Below are positions 43,227 through 51,713 of a stretch of 64,000 nt of DNA, piece after piece; the first letter of the stretch is position 1; the number at the start of each line of letters is the position of its first letter. Where the stretch lies: the NCBI RefSeq assembly GCF_004526235.1, contig NZ_CP038159.1:1550001-1614000 (forward strand), given 5' to 3'. The translations under genes were made by a program, and so were the position numbers. This DNA is from Sphingobacterium sp. CZ-2 (GTDB lineage Bacteria > Bacteroidota > Bacteroidia > Sphingobacteriales > Sphingobacteriaceae). The notes beneath the pieces are model-generated. The model was given only the letters and a program-made list of their open reading frames with translations. It was not told the origin of the DNA and made no database searches.

Positions 43227-44063
43227 ATGAAAAACCTTTGGCTTTTCTTGGTAAGATACAATGCCTTTTTTTGGTTTGTGTTGTTCTTTACCGTATCTCT
43301 TTTATTGGTTGTCCAAAACAACCGCTACCAACGTTCTGCATTCGTCAATTCCTCTAATGTGGTCGTAGGTTCTTTCTACGACAAATTGAACTCTTGGAAA
43401 AGCTATTTGGCATTGGAAGAGACGAACAAAAACCTGGCACAGGAGAACGCTGAATTAAGACAGCAATTGCAGAAATTCATTCTTGCCGATACCTTGGACT
43501 CTGTCCAGATCGCTGATTCCATCGAAGAAAACCGTTATCGGTTTACCATCGCCGAGGTGGTGAACAACAGTATACATCAAAAGAGCAATTTCATCACCAT
43601 CAATAAGGGATCGTCCGAAGGCGTGGAAAAAGGCTTGGGCGTTATCACGTCCAATGGAGTTGTTGGGGTAGTATTGAATGTTTCTCCTCATTTCAGCACG
43701 ATTCAATCCTTATTGCATCCAGATACCCGGGTTTCCGTGACCTTGGACACCACCAATGTGTTCGGTTCGCTGGCTTGGGGAAACAATGTGGATCCTAGAT
43801 TTGCGTTGGTTAGGGATATTCCGAACCATGTGAAAGTGCAAAAAGGCATGAAGATCTATACCTCCGGATTTTCTTTGTTCCCGAAAGGGATCGAGATTGG
43901 CACGGTGGAAGAAACAGGGATTGTATCGGGTGAGAGTTTCTTGGATGTGAAGATCAGGCTGCGCACCAATTTCAGTAACCTGAACCATGTCTATGTAGTG
44001 AAGGACCTTTTGGAGAACGAGAAAAATTTGTTAGAAACTCAAACGGAGGATAACAATGGGTAG
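43227..44063 (+). CDS. mreC: Rod shape-determining protein MreC
   Basis: 278 residues. A bitopic membrane protein: one N-terminal membrane helix (residues about 12-30, FFWFVLFFTVSLLLVV), a periplasmic coiled coil (about 60-90, EETNKNLAQENAELRQQLQK), then the two beta domains characteristic of MreC (KSNFITINKGSSEGVEKGLGV, SVTLDTTNVFGSLAWG, RDIPNHVKVQKGMKIYTSG). It links MreB filaments to PBP2/RodA outside the membrane. The last 8 bases overlap mreD, indicating translational coupling. Confidence 0.96.
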   Translation: MKNLWLFLVRYNAFFWFVLFFTVSLLLVVQNNRYQRSAFVNSSNVVVGSFYDKLNSWKSYLALEETNKNLAQENAELRQQLQKFILADTLDSVQIADSIEENRYRFTIAEVVNNSIHQKSNFITINKGSSEGVEKGLGVITSNGVVGVVLNVSPHFSTIQSLLHPDTRVSVTLDTTNVFGSLAWGNNVDPRFALVRDIPNHVKVQKGMKIYTSGFSLFPKGIEIGTVEETGIVSGESFLDVKIRLRTNFSNLNHVYVVKDLLENEKNLLETQTEDNNG

Positions 44064-44583
44064 TGTGGTATTATTTAATCTGTTTCGGTTTGTGGCCTTG
44101 ATTGCTCTGCAGGTGGTCTTGTTCAAGAATGTGGGTTACTATAACCTGGCAACCCCCTTTCCTTATATCTTGATTATCTTTTTATTACCAATCAATATTC
44201 CTAATTTTATACTATTCTTGTTGGCCTTCGCCACTGGATTAACAGTAGATGCTTTTTACGATTCCATCGGAGTTCATGCGGCAGCATGTGTTGCTTTGGC
44301 CTGGTTCAGGATCTTTTTCCATAAGATCACCCTGGACGTGGATGCACAGAATTCCTTTGAAACGCCTGCCTTGGGCAACATGGGATCCAAATGGTTCTTA
44401 TCATACATCGCAATAGGTACCGTGGTACATCATATCGTACTCTTCCATGTGGAGTATTTTAGTTTTTCTAATTACTTAAGTACGCTGTTGAGCATTCTAC
44501 TGAGCAGTATTTTCACTATCTTGTTAATCATGCTGATCAGCTTGCTGGTTTATAGGCGGAAATCAAGATTATTAGGCAATTAA
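44056..44583 (+). CDS. mreD: Rod shape-determining protein MreD
   Basis: 175 residues, polytopic inner-membrane protein with about five hydrophobic helices (for example FVALIALQVVLFKN, FPYILIIFLLPINIPNFILF, LLSILLSSIFTILLIMLISLLV). Sequence conservation in MreD is low, so the call rests on size, hydrophobicity and position between mreC (8-base overlap) and mrdA (20-base gap). It belongs to the elongasome with MreB, MreC, PBP2 and RodA. Confidence 0.9.
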   Translation: MGSVVLFNLFRFVALIALQVVLFKNVGYYNLATPFPYILIIFLLPINIPNFILFLLAFATGLTVDAFYDSIGVHAAACVALAWFRIFFHKITLDVDAQNSFETPALGNMGSKWFLSYIAIGTVVHHIVLFHVEYFSFSNYLSTLLSILLSSIFTILLIMLISLLVYRRKSRLLGN

Positions 44584-44603
44584 CATAGTAAAGGGTTCAT
44601 TTC

Positions 44604-46577
44604 ATGAACAATAGTTTCTTCAATCGTAAGTTCGTTATTCAGGGGATTTTTATAGCCATCGCATTGGTTATTGTAATAAGATTGTTCTATATACAGATCA
44701 TCGATGATCGGTATTTGCTTTCTGCGAACAATAATGTGATGCGGAAGGAGATTATCTATCCTGCACGCGGGGTAATCTTGGATAGGAACGGAAAGATGTT
44801 GGTGGAGAACGAAATGGTATTTGATCTTATGGTGACCCCAAGAGAGGTTAAGGATATTGACACCCTCCTATTCTGTGAACTTTTGCAGATCGATACAGCG
44901 GATTTCAATAAACGCATGAAAAAAGCTAGAGCGGAGTCGCCATATCGCCAATCTGCCTTTATGAAGCAGGTACCAATACAGATTTTTGCTCCTTTTGAAG
45001 AACAACGCTATAAATTTCGAGGATTTTATGTTCAGAAAAGAACGGTAAGGCACTATCCAGACAGCATAGCCCCGCAGTTTTTGGGTTATATCCAAGAGGT
45101 AAACGAAAATGACATTAAAAAATCCAATGGTTTCTATCGTTCGGGAGATTATATTGGGGCATCGGGCGTTGAACGTGCATATGAAGATTTGTTACGTGGG
45201 AAACGTGGTGTAAAGAACAGGATGGTGGATGCCCTTAACAGGCCACAAGGGGTTTTCATGGACGGTAAATACGATACTACGGCTGTTTCTGGAGAAGGCT
45301 TGGTTTCTTCCTTGGACAAGGAACTCCAGGTTTTGGCCGAGAAGATGATGAAGAACAAACTGGGCTCGGTAGTCGCTATCGAACCTTCCACTGGGGAAAT
45401 CCTGACCTTCGTCAGTAGTCCGGGTTATAACCCTAATTTGATGGTCGGCAGGGAACGCGGAAACAATTACATGAAATTATTGGAGGATCCGAACAATCCG
45501 ATGTTTATCCGGCCGATACAAGCATCCTATCCCCCAGGATCTGTCTTCAAGGTCGTGGCAGCCCTTACAGCGCAACAGGCGGGCGTGATCAATGAACAGA
45601 CGGTATTTTATTGTCCTGGAGGCTACCGTTATGGTGGTGGACGTGCGATTATGCGCTGTACCCACGTGGATGGAGCAACAGGCTTGGTGAAATCCATCAA
45701 GATGTCCTGTAATACGTACTATGGTTATGTATATGCCAAGATGATCGATGGTCGAGGAATGGCCAGCTATAAAGCTTATGACCTTTGGCGTGATGGTCTT
45801 TTGAAATTTGGTCTTGGCGGTAAATTGGGGATCGACCTGCCGGGAGAAAAAACTGGTTTGGTTCCTACTTCCAATTTTTATAGCAAACGCTATGGAAGCG
45901 ACAAGTGGAAATCTGGGTATAACATTTCCCTATCCATCGGGCAGGATGCCTTGGGTATTACCCCGCTTCAGATGGCGAACGTGATGGCCATTGTGGCTAA
46001 CCGTGGATTTTACTATCGCCCGCACCTGATCAAAGGCATCGGAGAAAAACAGATCGTGAAGGAAGAATTTACGGAGAAGATCTTCGCAGGTGTGGATGCC
46101 AAATACTACGAACCGGTTATCGAGGGAATGAGCCAGGCGGTCAATCAAGGTGGTACAGGTGCTGCATCTCGGATCGCAGGCATTGAAATGTGCGGAAAGA
46201 CCGGTACGGTTCAGAACCCTCATGGGGAGAACCATGCGGTATTCTTTGCCTTTGCCCCTCGGGAGAACCCTAAGATTGCTATTGCCGTATTCGTGGAGAA
46301 TGCGGGATATGGTGGTACCTGGGCGGCGCCTATTGCCAGTATGCTGGTGGAGAAATACCTGAAGGATACCATTACCTTACCGAAATATATTCAGGACAGG
46401 ATCTACAATGGAAACCTCCTACCGAAACCAAAAGTTAAGGTAGAAAAAGAAGATCCCAAACTGAAAAAAGATAGTACGAAGAATAAAAAGGACAGCATAA
46501 AATTAAGAACCACGGCCATTGAACCAAAGAAGAAGGAATCGGCAATTTTAGTACACCATAGTCAGGTAAGAAGGTAA
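44604..46577 (+). CDS. mrdA: Penicillin-binding protein 2 (elongasome transpeptidase)
   Basis: 657 residues, class B PBP that cross-links sidewall peptidoglycan. One N-terminal membrane anchor (residues about 10-28), a PBP dimerisation/pedestal domain (about 50-210, with YPARGVILDRNGKML), and the transpeptidase domain carrying all three active-site motifs: SxxK as YPPGSVFKVV (S313-K316), SxN as MSCNTYY, and KTG as CGKTGTVQ (K532-G534). The C-terminal 55 residues are a Lys/Asp-rich tail (VEKEDPKLKKDSTKNKKD) not needed for catalysis. Followed 1 base later by rodA, its SEDS glycosyltransferase partner. Confidence 0.97.
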   Translation: MNNSFFNRKFVIQGIFIAIALVIVIRLFYIQIIDDRYLLSANNNVMRKEIIYPARGVILDRNGKMLVENEMVFDLMVTPREVKDIDTLLFCELLQIDTADFNKRMKKARAESPYRQSAFMKQVPIQIFAPFEEQRYKFRGFYVQKRTVRHYPDSIAPQFLGYIQEVNENDIKKSNGFYRSGDYIGASGVERAYEDLLRGKRGVKNRMVDALNRPQGVFMDGKYDTTAVSGEGLVSSLDKELQVLAEKMMKNKLGSVVAIEPSTGEILTFVSSPGYNPNLMVGRERGNNYMKLLEDPNNPMFIRPIQASYPPGSVFKVVAALTAQQAGVINEQTVFYCPGGYRYGGGRAIMRCTHVDGATGLVKSIKMSCNTYYGYVYAKMIDGRGMASYKAYDLWRDGLLKFGLGGKLGIDLPGEKTGLVPTSNFYSKRYGSDKWKSGYNISLSIGQDALGITPLQMANVMAIVANRGFYYRPHLIKGIGEKQIVKEEFTEKIFAGVDAKYYEPVIEGMSQAVNQGGTGAASRIAGIEMCGKTGTVQNPHGENHAVFFAFAPRENPKIAIAVFVENAGYGGTWAAPIASMLVEKYLKDTITLPKYIQDRIYNGNLLPKPKVKVEKEDPKLKKDSTKNKKDSIKLRTTAIEPKKKESAILVHHSQVRR

Positions 46578-46578
46578 G

Positions 46579-47844
46579 ATGAATAATTTACAGAATAAGA
46601 GTTTCTTTGGGCGGATTGACTGGATTACCATTGGTCTATGGATGACCCTATGCTTGATCGGATGGTTCAACATCCATGCGGCAGTTTATGATGCAGAAAA
46701 TCCGGGGTTGTTCAATTTGGCAACGAATTACGGAAAACAATCAATCTATATTTTTACTGCCCTGATCATCGGAATCTGTATTTTAATTATTGATTCCCGG
46801 TTCTTTATCTCTTCGGCTCCTATTATCTATATCCTGGTGATATTGCTCCTCATAGCGACCTTGGTAGTTGGACGAAGTGTTGGTGGAAATCAATCATGGA
46901 TACCATTGGGAAGCTTCAGGTTACAACCTTCTGAATTCGGAAAGTTGGCGACCTGTTTATTGTTGGCCTATTACCTCAGCAATCAAACCAATAAAACGCC
47001 CAACATGAAAACCTTGATGATTGGTGCGGCAATTGTATTTCTTCCGATCGCTTTGGTTATGCTACAGAAAGATACCGGCTCAGCCTTGGTTTTCTTTTCC
47101 TTGATCTTTGTTTTTTATAGGGAGGGTTATATCGGTTCATCGGTTTTGATTATCGGGGGATTGGCCATTCTGCTGTTTGTTCTGGCTTTATTGATCAACC
47201 AATGGATTCTCATTGGTATAATTGCCCTCATATGTGGATTCTTTGCTTTTATGATGCGTAAAAAGCGAAAGAATATAATCAATATAGCCTTATTTTTTGC
47301 CTTTTCATCCATCTATATCCTCAGTGTAGATTTTGCCTATAATCAGATCTTGAAACCCCATCAAAGAAACCGTATTGATGTTATTTTAGGAAAGATTGAG
47401 GATTTACGTGGGGAAGGCTATAACCTAAACCAATCGAAAATTGCAATTGGATCGGGTCAACTATTCGGAAAGGGCTATCTGCAAGGAACCCAAACGAAAT
47501 ACAATTTTGTACCGGAGCAAAGTACCGATTTCATCTTTTGTACTGTGGGTGAAGAATGGGGTTTTGTGGGCTCGGTTATCTTGATTTCGATCTATGTGGC
47601 GCTACTATTACGCATAGTAAACATTGCTGAAAGGCAAAGGACTGCCTTTGCTAGAATATATGCTTATGGGGTGGCTTCTATCCTATTTTTCCACTTCTTT
47701 ATCAATCTAGGAATGACCATAGGTTTGGTACCTGTAATCGGAATCCCATTACCATTCATCAGCTATGGAGGTTCTTCCCTATGGTCATTCACCATCTTAT
47801 TGTTTATTCTACTTCGATTTGACTCGTCGAGAAAAGGGCTATAA
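46579..47844 (+). CDS. rodA: SEDS peptidoglycan glycosyltransferase RodA
   Basis: 421 residues with about 10-11 membrane helices. SEDS-family polymerase that builds glycan strands from lipid II together with PBP2. Recognisable motifs: VGRSVGGNQSWIPLGSFRLQ and PSEFGKLATCLLLAYYLS in the first half, the long extracellular loop with RIDVILGKIEDLRGEGYNLN then QSKIAIGSGQLFGKGYLQGT, ending FVPEQSTDFIFCTVGEEWGF, and the C-terminal IPLPFISYGGSSLW. Last gene of the mre operon. Its final 6 bases overlap the 3' end of the convergent nucleoside phosphorylase gene. Confidence 0.97.
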   Translation: MNNLQNKSFFGRIDWITIGLWMTLCLIGWFNIHAAVYDAENPGLFNLATNYGKQSIYIFTALIIGICILIIDSRFFISSAPIIYILVILLLIATLVVGRSVGGNQSWIPLGSFRLQPSEFGKLATCLLLAYYLSNQTNKTPNMKTLMIGAAIVFLPIALVMLQKDTGSALVFFSLIFVFYREGYIGSSVLIIGGLAILLFVLALLINQWILIGIIALICGFFAFMMRKKRKNIINIALFFAFSSIYILSVDFAYNQILKPHQRNRIDVILGKIEDLRGEGYNLNQSKIAIGSGQLFGKGYLQGTQTKYNFVPEQSTDFIFCTVGEEWGFVGSVILISIYVALLLRIVNIAERQRTAFARIYAYGVASILFFHFFINLGMTIGLVPVIGIPLPFISYGGSSLWSFTILLFILLRFDSSRKGL

Positions 47845-48693
47845 CCTATCGAGTACCATTCGGATAGCCTTGTCCACAATCTCCTTGGGATTGCTGGCGA
47901 AGGTTTCATTTACCCGACTGGCTAGGATGGCGTTAATGGAGATCGCATGATGTCCTAACATATTGCTGAGTGCATATATTCCCGCTGTTTCCATCTCCAG
48001 ATTGGTAATTTGATAGCCATTGACCTTGAAGGTATTGGCCTGCTTGATGAGATGGGGATAGGTATTTTGCGAACGTAGGTTTCTTCCTTGTGGCCCATAA
48101 AATCCCGGCGCGGTCATGGTTACTCCCTTTGGAATATCATGCGCAAATTTCTTCAAGAGCCTTTCGGAGGCATGCGCTACATAAGGTTTAAAAGTAAGGT
48201 CATGGAATTTTTCGATGACAGCCTCTTGGATTTCTAATTCCTTGCTGTTATACGGCTTTTGATAATACTGCATGAGGGTATCAAAACCAATGGCATATTC
48301 GCTGGCCAAGATGGTACCCATGGCAATATTTCCTTGTATGGAGCCGGATGTTCCGATCCGGATAATGTCGAGCGATTTAATCTCCGATTTCAGGTTCCTG
48401 GTTTCAAAATCAAAGTTCAATAGGGCATCCAATTCATTCAAAACGATATCGATATTATCTGTTCCTATGCCGGTGGAGATAACAGTCAATCGCTTACCAT
48501 TCACATGACCGGTATGGGTAATGAATTCCCTTTTTCCCTTTCGGATTTCGATATCATCAAAATATTTGGATACTTCGGGCACCCTGTCGGGATCTCCTAC
48601 AAAGATGATGGTATCGGCAATGTCTTCTGGTTTTAGGTTAAGATGGTAGATACTGCCATCTGCATTAAGAATTAATTCAGAATCGTTAATCAT
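47839..48693 (-). CDS. Nucleoside phosphorylase (uridine phosphorylase-like)
   Basis: 284 residues of the NP-I (PNP/UDP) family, which cleaves nucleosides with phosphate in salvage. Phosphate- and base-binding elements visible: TIIFVGDPDRVPEVSKYF near residue 28, VISTGIGTDNIDIVLNEL, RIGTSGSIQGNIAMGTILAS, and the ribose-binding Glu in NLEMETAGIYALSNMLGHH. Uridine is the likely substrate by overall similarity, but the exact base preference is uncertain. Last gene of a three-gene minus-strand operon with 4-base overlaps. Confidence 0.9.
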   Translation of the reverse strand: MINDSELILNADGSIYHLNLKPEDIADTIIFVGDPDRVPEVSKYFDDIEIRKGKREFITHTGHVNGKRLTVISTGIGTDNIDIVLNELDALLNFDFETRNLKSEIKSLDIIRIGTSGSIQGNIAMGTILASEYAIGFDTLMQYYQKPYNSKELEIQEAVIEKFHDLTFKPYVAHASERLLKKFAHDIPKGVTMTAPGFYGPQGRNLRSQNTYPHLIKQANTFKVNGYQITNLEMETAGIYALSNMLGHHAISINAILASRVNETFASNPKEIVDKAIRMVLDRL

Positions 48694-49307
48694 ATCGTTC
48701 GTAAGTAAGTGATTTTTAAGTCCGCTACTTTTTCAAGTTTCCCCAGGACTTCGTTCACATGTAATTTACGAATTTCAAACTGCAATTTGCAATTCAAATC
48801 AAATTCTTGGTTTAATAACTGTAAATCTGCATCTTTCATGATCCGCATGACATCATTCATCTGTACATAATCAAATTGGATCTCGTAGACATCATTTACG
48901 GTGAGTTCTATAATGTTTGCTACCTGGAGTGCTTCCTGGGTAGCGGTTTTGTAGGCATTGATCAAACCGGGTACACCCAATAGGGTTCCGCCAAAATAGC
49001 GTACAACAACCACGAGCACATTGGTGATGTCCTGGGAAAGCAGGACGTTCAGGATTGGTCTTCCGGCTGTACCGGAAGGTTCGCCATCGTCGTTGATGCG
49101 AAAGACATTGCGGTCGGGGGTTAATCGATAGGCATAGCAATGATGCCTGGCTTTGGGGTGCTGGCTTTTCAGATCGGCAATGATATCCTTCAGGCTGGAT
49201 TCATCCCTGAAGGGATAGGCATAGGCAATGAACTTGGAGCCCTTGTCGCGGAAAATCCCTTCCGAGGGCGATTCAATGGTCCGATAGGTATCTTCAAATA
49301 AACTCAC
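48690..49307 (-). CDS. YigZ/IMPACT-family protein
   Basis: 205 residues. The N-terminal UPF0029/Impact domain is typical: PSEGIFRDKGSKFIAYAYPF, HHCYAYRLTPDRNVFRINDD, GEPSGTAGRPILNVLLSQDI and VVVVRYFGGTLLGVPGLINAY. The C-terminal 70 residues form the DUF1949 ferredoxin-like domain. The eukaryotic homologue modulates GCN2; the bacterial role is not established. It overlaps both neighbours by 4 bases (ATGA type), so the operon EamA-YigZ-nucleoside phosphorylase is translationally coupled. Confidence 0.93.
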   Translation of the reverse strand: MSLFEDTYRTIESPSEGIFRDKGSKFIAYAYPFRDESSLKDIIADLKSQHPKARHHCYAYRLTPDRNVFRINDDGEPSGTAGRPILNVLLSQDITNVLVVVVRYFGGTLLGVPGLINAYKTATQEALQVANIIELTVNDVYEIQFDYVQMNDVMRIMKDADLQLLNQEFDLNCKLQFEIRKLHVNEVLGKLEKVADLKITYLRTI

Positions 49308-50182
49308 AGAAATGCAATTAATAAAACGGAAATTAAAGCCAAAAATACCCCAATTTTATTGGAATTGCTAAGTTTCTCGCGGAAAAGAAGGACACCAACC
49401 AAAGCGCCTACGGAGATTACCCCGATATTCATGCCCGTAAATACGATGGATGGGTTGTCTGGCAAGGCGCGATGTGCCTTCATATAGAATACGATATTGC
49501 CAAAGTTGAACATCCCGAGTATTAATCCATAGGCTATGGATTTTAGATCCAAGGCTTGTTTCTTAATAAGGAGCAGATAGGTTAGAAAGAGTATGGCAAA
49601 GCCCAAGGCCAGGACAAATACGATCCAAAGGGAGGACATATAGGTGATTTCTGCTGATTGGGCGACTTGCTTGAAAAGGATATCGATGATCCCCATTCCG
49701 AAAAAGACGGATAAAGGGAATATCCAGGTGTTATCTGTGGAGTTGTTTTGTGTGTTACTTGTTAGGCTGCTATCTTTTTTGTTCCATCCGATGGAGAAGA
49801 TAATGGCCAAAATACCGACTGAAATCCCGATCAATTTGGTTGGTACGACCTCCTCACCCATCCATAAAAATGCGGCTATTAAGGGGATGAAAAGGGATAA
49901 ACGTTGGGCGACCTCTGTTTTTACAATTCCGCCATAGCGAATGGACATAGCAATGCAAATGAAGATGGCGGGTAATAAAAAGCCTAATGGAAGGTATAAA
50001 TGCCAAGGCAGTTCTTTTTGCCAAGGGATGATTGCCGGTTTTAAAACCAAATAGGTTAATAAGAGTGCCATCGGATAGTTCCAGACCAGAAGCTGCAAGT
50101 AATTGACGCCTTTTTGTTTCGCCAATTTGATGATAACGGCTACTGTAACGGAACAGAGTACACTTAAAAGTACATAGATCAT
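49304..50182 (-). CDS. EamA/DMT-superfamily membrane transporter
   Basis: 292 residues with ten predicted membrane helices in two EamA repeats of five, the standard layout of drug/metabolite transporters. The first repeat starts at residue 2 (YVLLSVLCSVTVAVIIKL) and the second near residue 150 (WIFPLSVFFGMGIIDILFKQ). The loop after helix 5 is Ser/Thr/Asn-rich. Substrate unknown. First gene of the minus-strand operon, with a perfect -7 promoter box 24 bases upstream of the ATG. Confidence 0.9.
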   Translation of the reverse strand: MIYVLLSVLCSVTVAVIIKLAKQKGVNYLQLLVWNYPMALLLTYLVLKPAIIPWQKELPWHLYLPLGFLLPAIFICIAMSIRYGGIVKTEVAQRLSLFIPLIAAFLWMGEEVVPTKLIGISVGILAIIFSIGWNKKDSSLTSNTQNNSTDNTWIFPLSVFFGMGIIDILFKQVAQSAEITYMSSLWIVFVLALGFAILFLTYLLLIKKQALDLKSIAYGLILGMFNFGNIVFYMKAHRALPDNPSIVFTGMNIGVISVGALVGVLLFREKLSNSNKIGVFLALISVLLIAFL

Positions 50183-50205
50183 ACGGATAATGTATTTTGA
50201 CTCCG

Positions 50206-50213
50206 CAAATATA
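50206..50213 (-). promoter_or_regulatory. -7 promoter box of the EamA-YigZ-phosphorylase operon
   Basis: The minus strand reads TATATTTG, a perfect TAnnTTTG. The implied transcript start is near 50199, 17 bases before the ATG at 50182. Confidence 0.5.
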
Positions 50214-50329
50214 AGCTTATCCTAATTATTTATTTATCAGTTGGGGGTTGGGGTTGGAAATTGAGGGTTTCGAACATTTATATATGGAAATATGACATTA
50301 AATCATGGTAATTAAGCTGATGATTTTAA

Positions 50330-50620
50330 TTATTTTAAACAAGTATTTTTATTCTTTTTTAGTATGATTTTTTGGTGTTTTTTTTAATGTTTTTTACAGT
50401 AATTTTTAAAGATATTTTTTTGTTATATTAAAACTTAAATATTTCATAAAATATTATAAAATAGAGGATTATGATTATTTTAACAATTTATAAATATATA
50501 AATTACAATGTTTTCAATGAATTTTTAATCATTTTTTATTGATATTTTTAACTGTTTTCATACTATTTTATTCATGTTTTTTATCCATATTTTTTGACTA
50601 AAAATCAATTTTTTTGAAAA
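50330..50620. other. Strongly AT-rich region with helically phased T tracts
   Basis: Part of the 660-base gap before pheA. Runs of four to eight T begin near 50346, 50355, 50368, 50378, 50390, 50403 and 50414, and again from 50522 to 50595, spaced about 10-13 bases. Such phasing is expected to curve DNA. No ORF is present. It may act as an upstream activating or nucleoid-protein binding region for the aromatic operon. Confidence 0.5.
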
Positions 50621-50625
50621 AATAT

Positions 50626-50656
50626 TTTGCAGATATGGAGATTAGCTCTATATTTG
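50626..50656 (+). promoter_or_regulatory. Promoter of the aromatic amino-acid operon
   Basis: -33 element TTTG (50626-50629), 19 bases, then -7 box TATATTTG (50649-50656): a full match to the Bacteroidota consensus. The implied transcript start is near 50663, about 11 bases before the leader-peptide ATG. Confidence 0.75.
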
Positions 50657-50673
50657 ACTCAAATTAAACGGGA

Positions 50674-50739
50674 ATGCACAAACAATACACATATACAAAC
50701 TTTTGGTTCTTTTATTTTTATGATAAGAGCAGGGACTAG
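50674..50739 (+). CDS. Aromatic leader peptide of the phe/aro attenuator
   Basis: A 21-codon ORF from the ATG at 50674 to a TAG at 50737. Nine of 21 residues are aromatic: four Phe, four Tyr, one Trp, seven of them consecutive as FWFFYFY (50701-50721). Its stop codon lies just inside the 5' arm of the antiterminator hairpin. A ribosome stalling on aromatic codons would leave that arm free, while one reaching the stop would cover it. The peptide itself need have no function. It lies 10 bases after the predicted transcript start and 107 bases before pheA. Confidence 0.85.
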   Translation: MHKQYTYTNFWFFYFYDKSRD

Positions 50740-50771
50740 TATATGGTATCGGAAGCGATATATGAGGTCCC
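50732..50771 (+). promoter_or_regulatory. Antiterminator hairpin of the phe/aro attenuator
   Basis: Outer pairs GGGAC (50732-50736) with GTCCC (50767-50771); inner stem TATCG-GAAG-CGATA (50747-50760) plus ATA/TAT pairs. The 3' arm uses the same bases as the 5' arm of the terminator (50765-50774), so the two structures exclude each other. Confidence 0.75.
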
Positions 50772-50798
50772 AAATGTAAAGTTTGGGACCTTTTTTTT
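50765..50798 (+). terminator. Attenuator terminator ahead of pheA
   Basis: A perfect 10-bp stem (AGGTCCCAAA at 50765-50774, partner 50782-50791), 7-base loop, then eight T. It lies between the leader peptide and the first structural gene, so it controls the operon rather than ending an upstream gene. Confidence 0.93.
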
Positions 50799-50845
50799 GG
50801 CATCCAGCAAAGCATTCAACAATAAACAACACAGTAAAATTTAAA

Positions 50846-51676
50846 ATGAGCGAGAAAACAAGAATAGCCATCCAAGGAGTTAAAGCATCCTTTCACGAAG
50901 AAGCAGCATACAAGTATTTCGGTACGGAGATCGAAACATTGGAATGTACCTCTTTCAAACAGACTTGCGAAATGTTGAAACAAGGAAAAGCAGACTACGT
51001 GGTAATGGCGATTGAAAACTCGATTGCAGGTAGCATCCTGCCAAACTACAACCTCCTGAGGGATTACCGATTCCATATTATTGGTGAGGTCCATCTGAAC
51101 ATTCAGCAACATTTATTGGCGCTTCCAGGGGTTAAGCTTTCTGATATACATTATGTAGAGTCCCACCCTATCGCTATCCGCCAATGTGATGAATTCCTTT
51201 CCGAGCATCCTGAATGGACGATAAAAGAGGGAATGGATACCGCTGCATGTGCTAAAAAAATATTGGATGATAAGTTGACAAACACCGCAGCGATTGCTTC
51301 TGAAGCTGCTGCAAAACTATACGGTTTACAGATCCTGGAAAAAAGGATCGAAACCAATAAGAAAAACTCCACCCGTTTCTTGATTCTATCCAACGACTTG
51401 GAGGAACAGAAAAATGCAAACAAAGCATCTATTTCTTTCCAGACTTCTCATGCGATTGGCGCCTTGGCCTCTGTGTTGCAATGTTTTGCAGAGCAGAATG
51501 TAAACTTGAGTAAGATCCAATCCATGCCAGTGGTTGGACGTAGGAACGAATACGACTTTTATGTGGATGTGGAATGGAAAAAGCAGTCGGATTATGATGC
51601 TGCCATCCGCAAGGTCCTAAAACATACCGTGAACTTCAGTATCATGGGTGAATATGTGAAAAACGAAAAAATCTAA
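50846..51676 (+). CDS. pheA: Prephenate dehydratase
   Basis: 276 residues from the ATG at 50846; a longer reading from 50783 would run back into the terminator hairpin and is rejected. Converts prephenate to phenylpyruvate, the committed step to phenylalanine. Catalytic PDT domain at residues 1-180: IAIQGVKASFHEEAAYKYF, MAIENSIAGSILPNYNLL, and the signature Thr in NSTRFLIL (T176). The C-terminal ACT domain (about 197-276) has GALASVLQCFAEQNVNLSKI, but the ESRP phenylalanine-binding motif of E. coli PheA reads KIQSMP here, so feedback control may differ. There is no fused chorismate mutase; that activity is on the next gene. First gene of the attenuated operon. Confidence 0.96.
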   Translation: MSEKTRIAIQGVKASFHEEAAYKYFGTEIETLECTSFKQTCEMLKQGKADYVVMAIENSIAGSILPNYNLLRDYRFHIIGEVHLNIQQHLLALPGVKLSDIHYVESHPIAIRQCDEFLSEHPEWTIKEGMDTAACAKKILDDKLTNTAAIASEAAAKLYGLQILEKRIETNKKNSTRFLILSNDLEEQKNANKASISFQTSHAIGALASVLQCFAEQNVNLSKIQSMPVVGRRNEYDFYVDVEWKKQSDYDAAIRKVLKHTVNFSIMGEYVKNEKI

Positions 51677-51713
51677 ATCTAATTAAATACGTAAAAATTA
51701 AAGACAACATACA

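Noticed and set aside
50783..50845. Longer pheA start reading through the terminator
   Set aside because: It begins inside the right arm of the attenuator hairpin; the ATG at 50846 starts the conserved PDT sequence.
50630..50845. T-box or amino-acid riboswitch ahead of pheA
   Set aside because: No T-box sequence or conserved aptamer core is seen; the aromatic leader peptide with alternative hairpins explains the region better.
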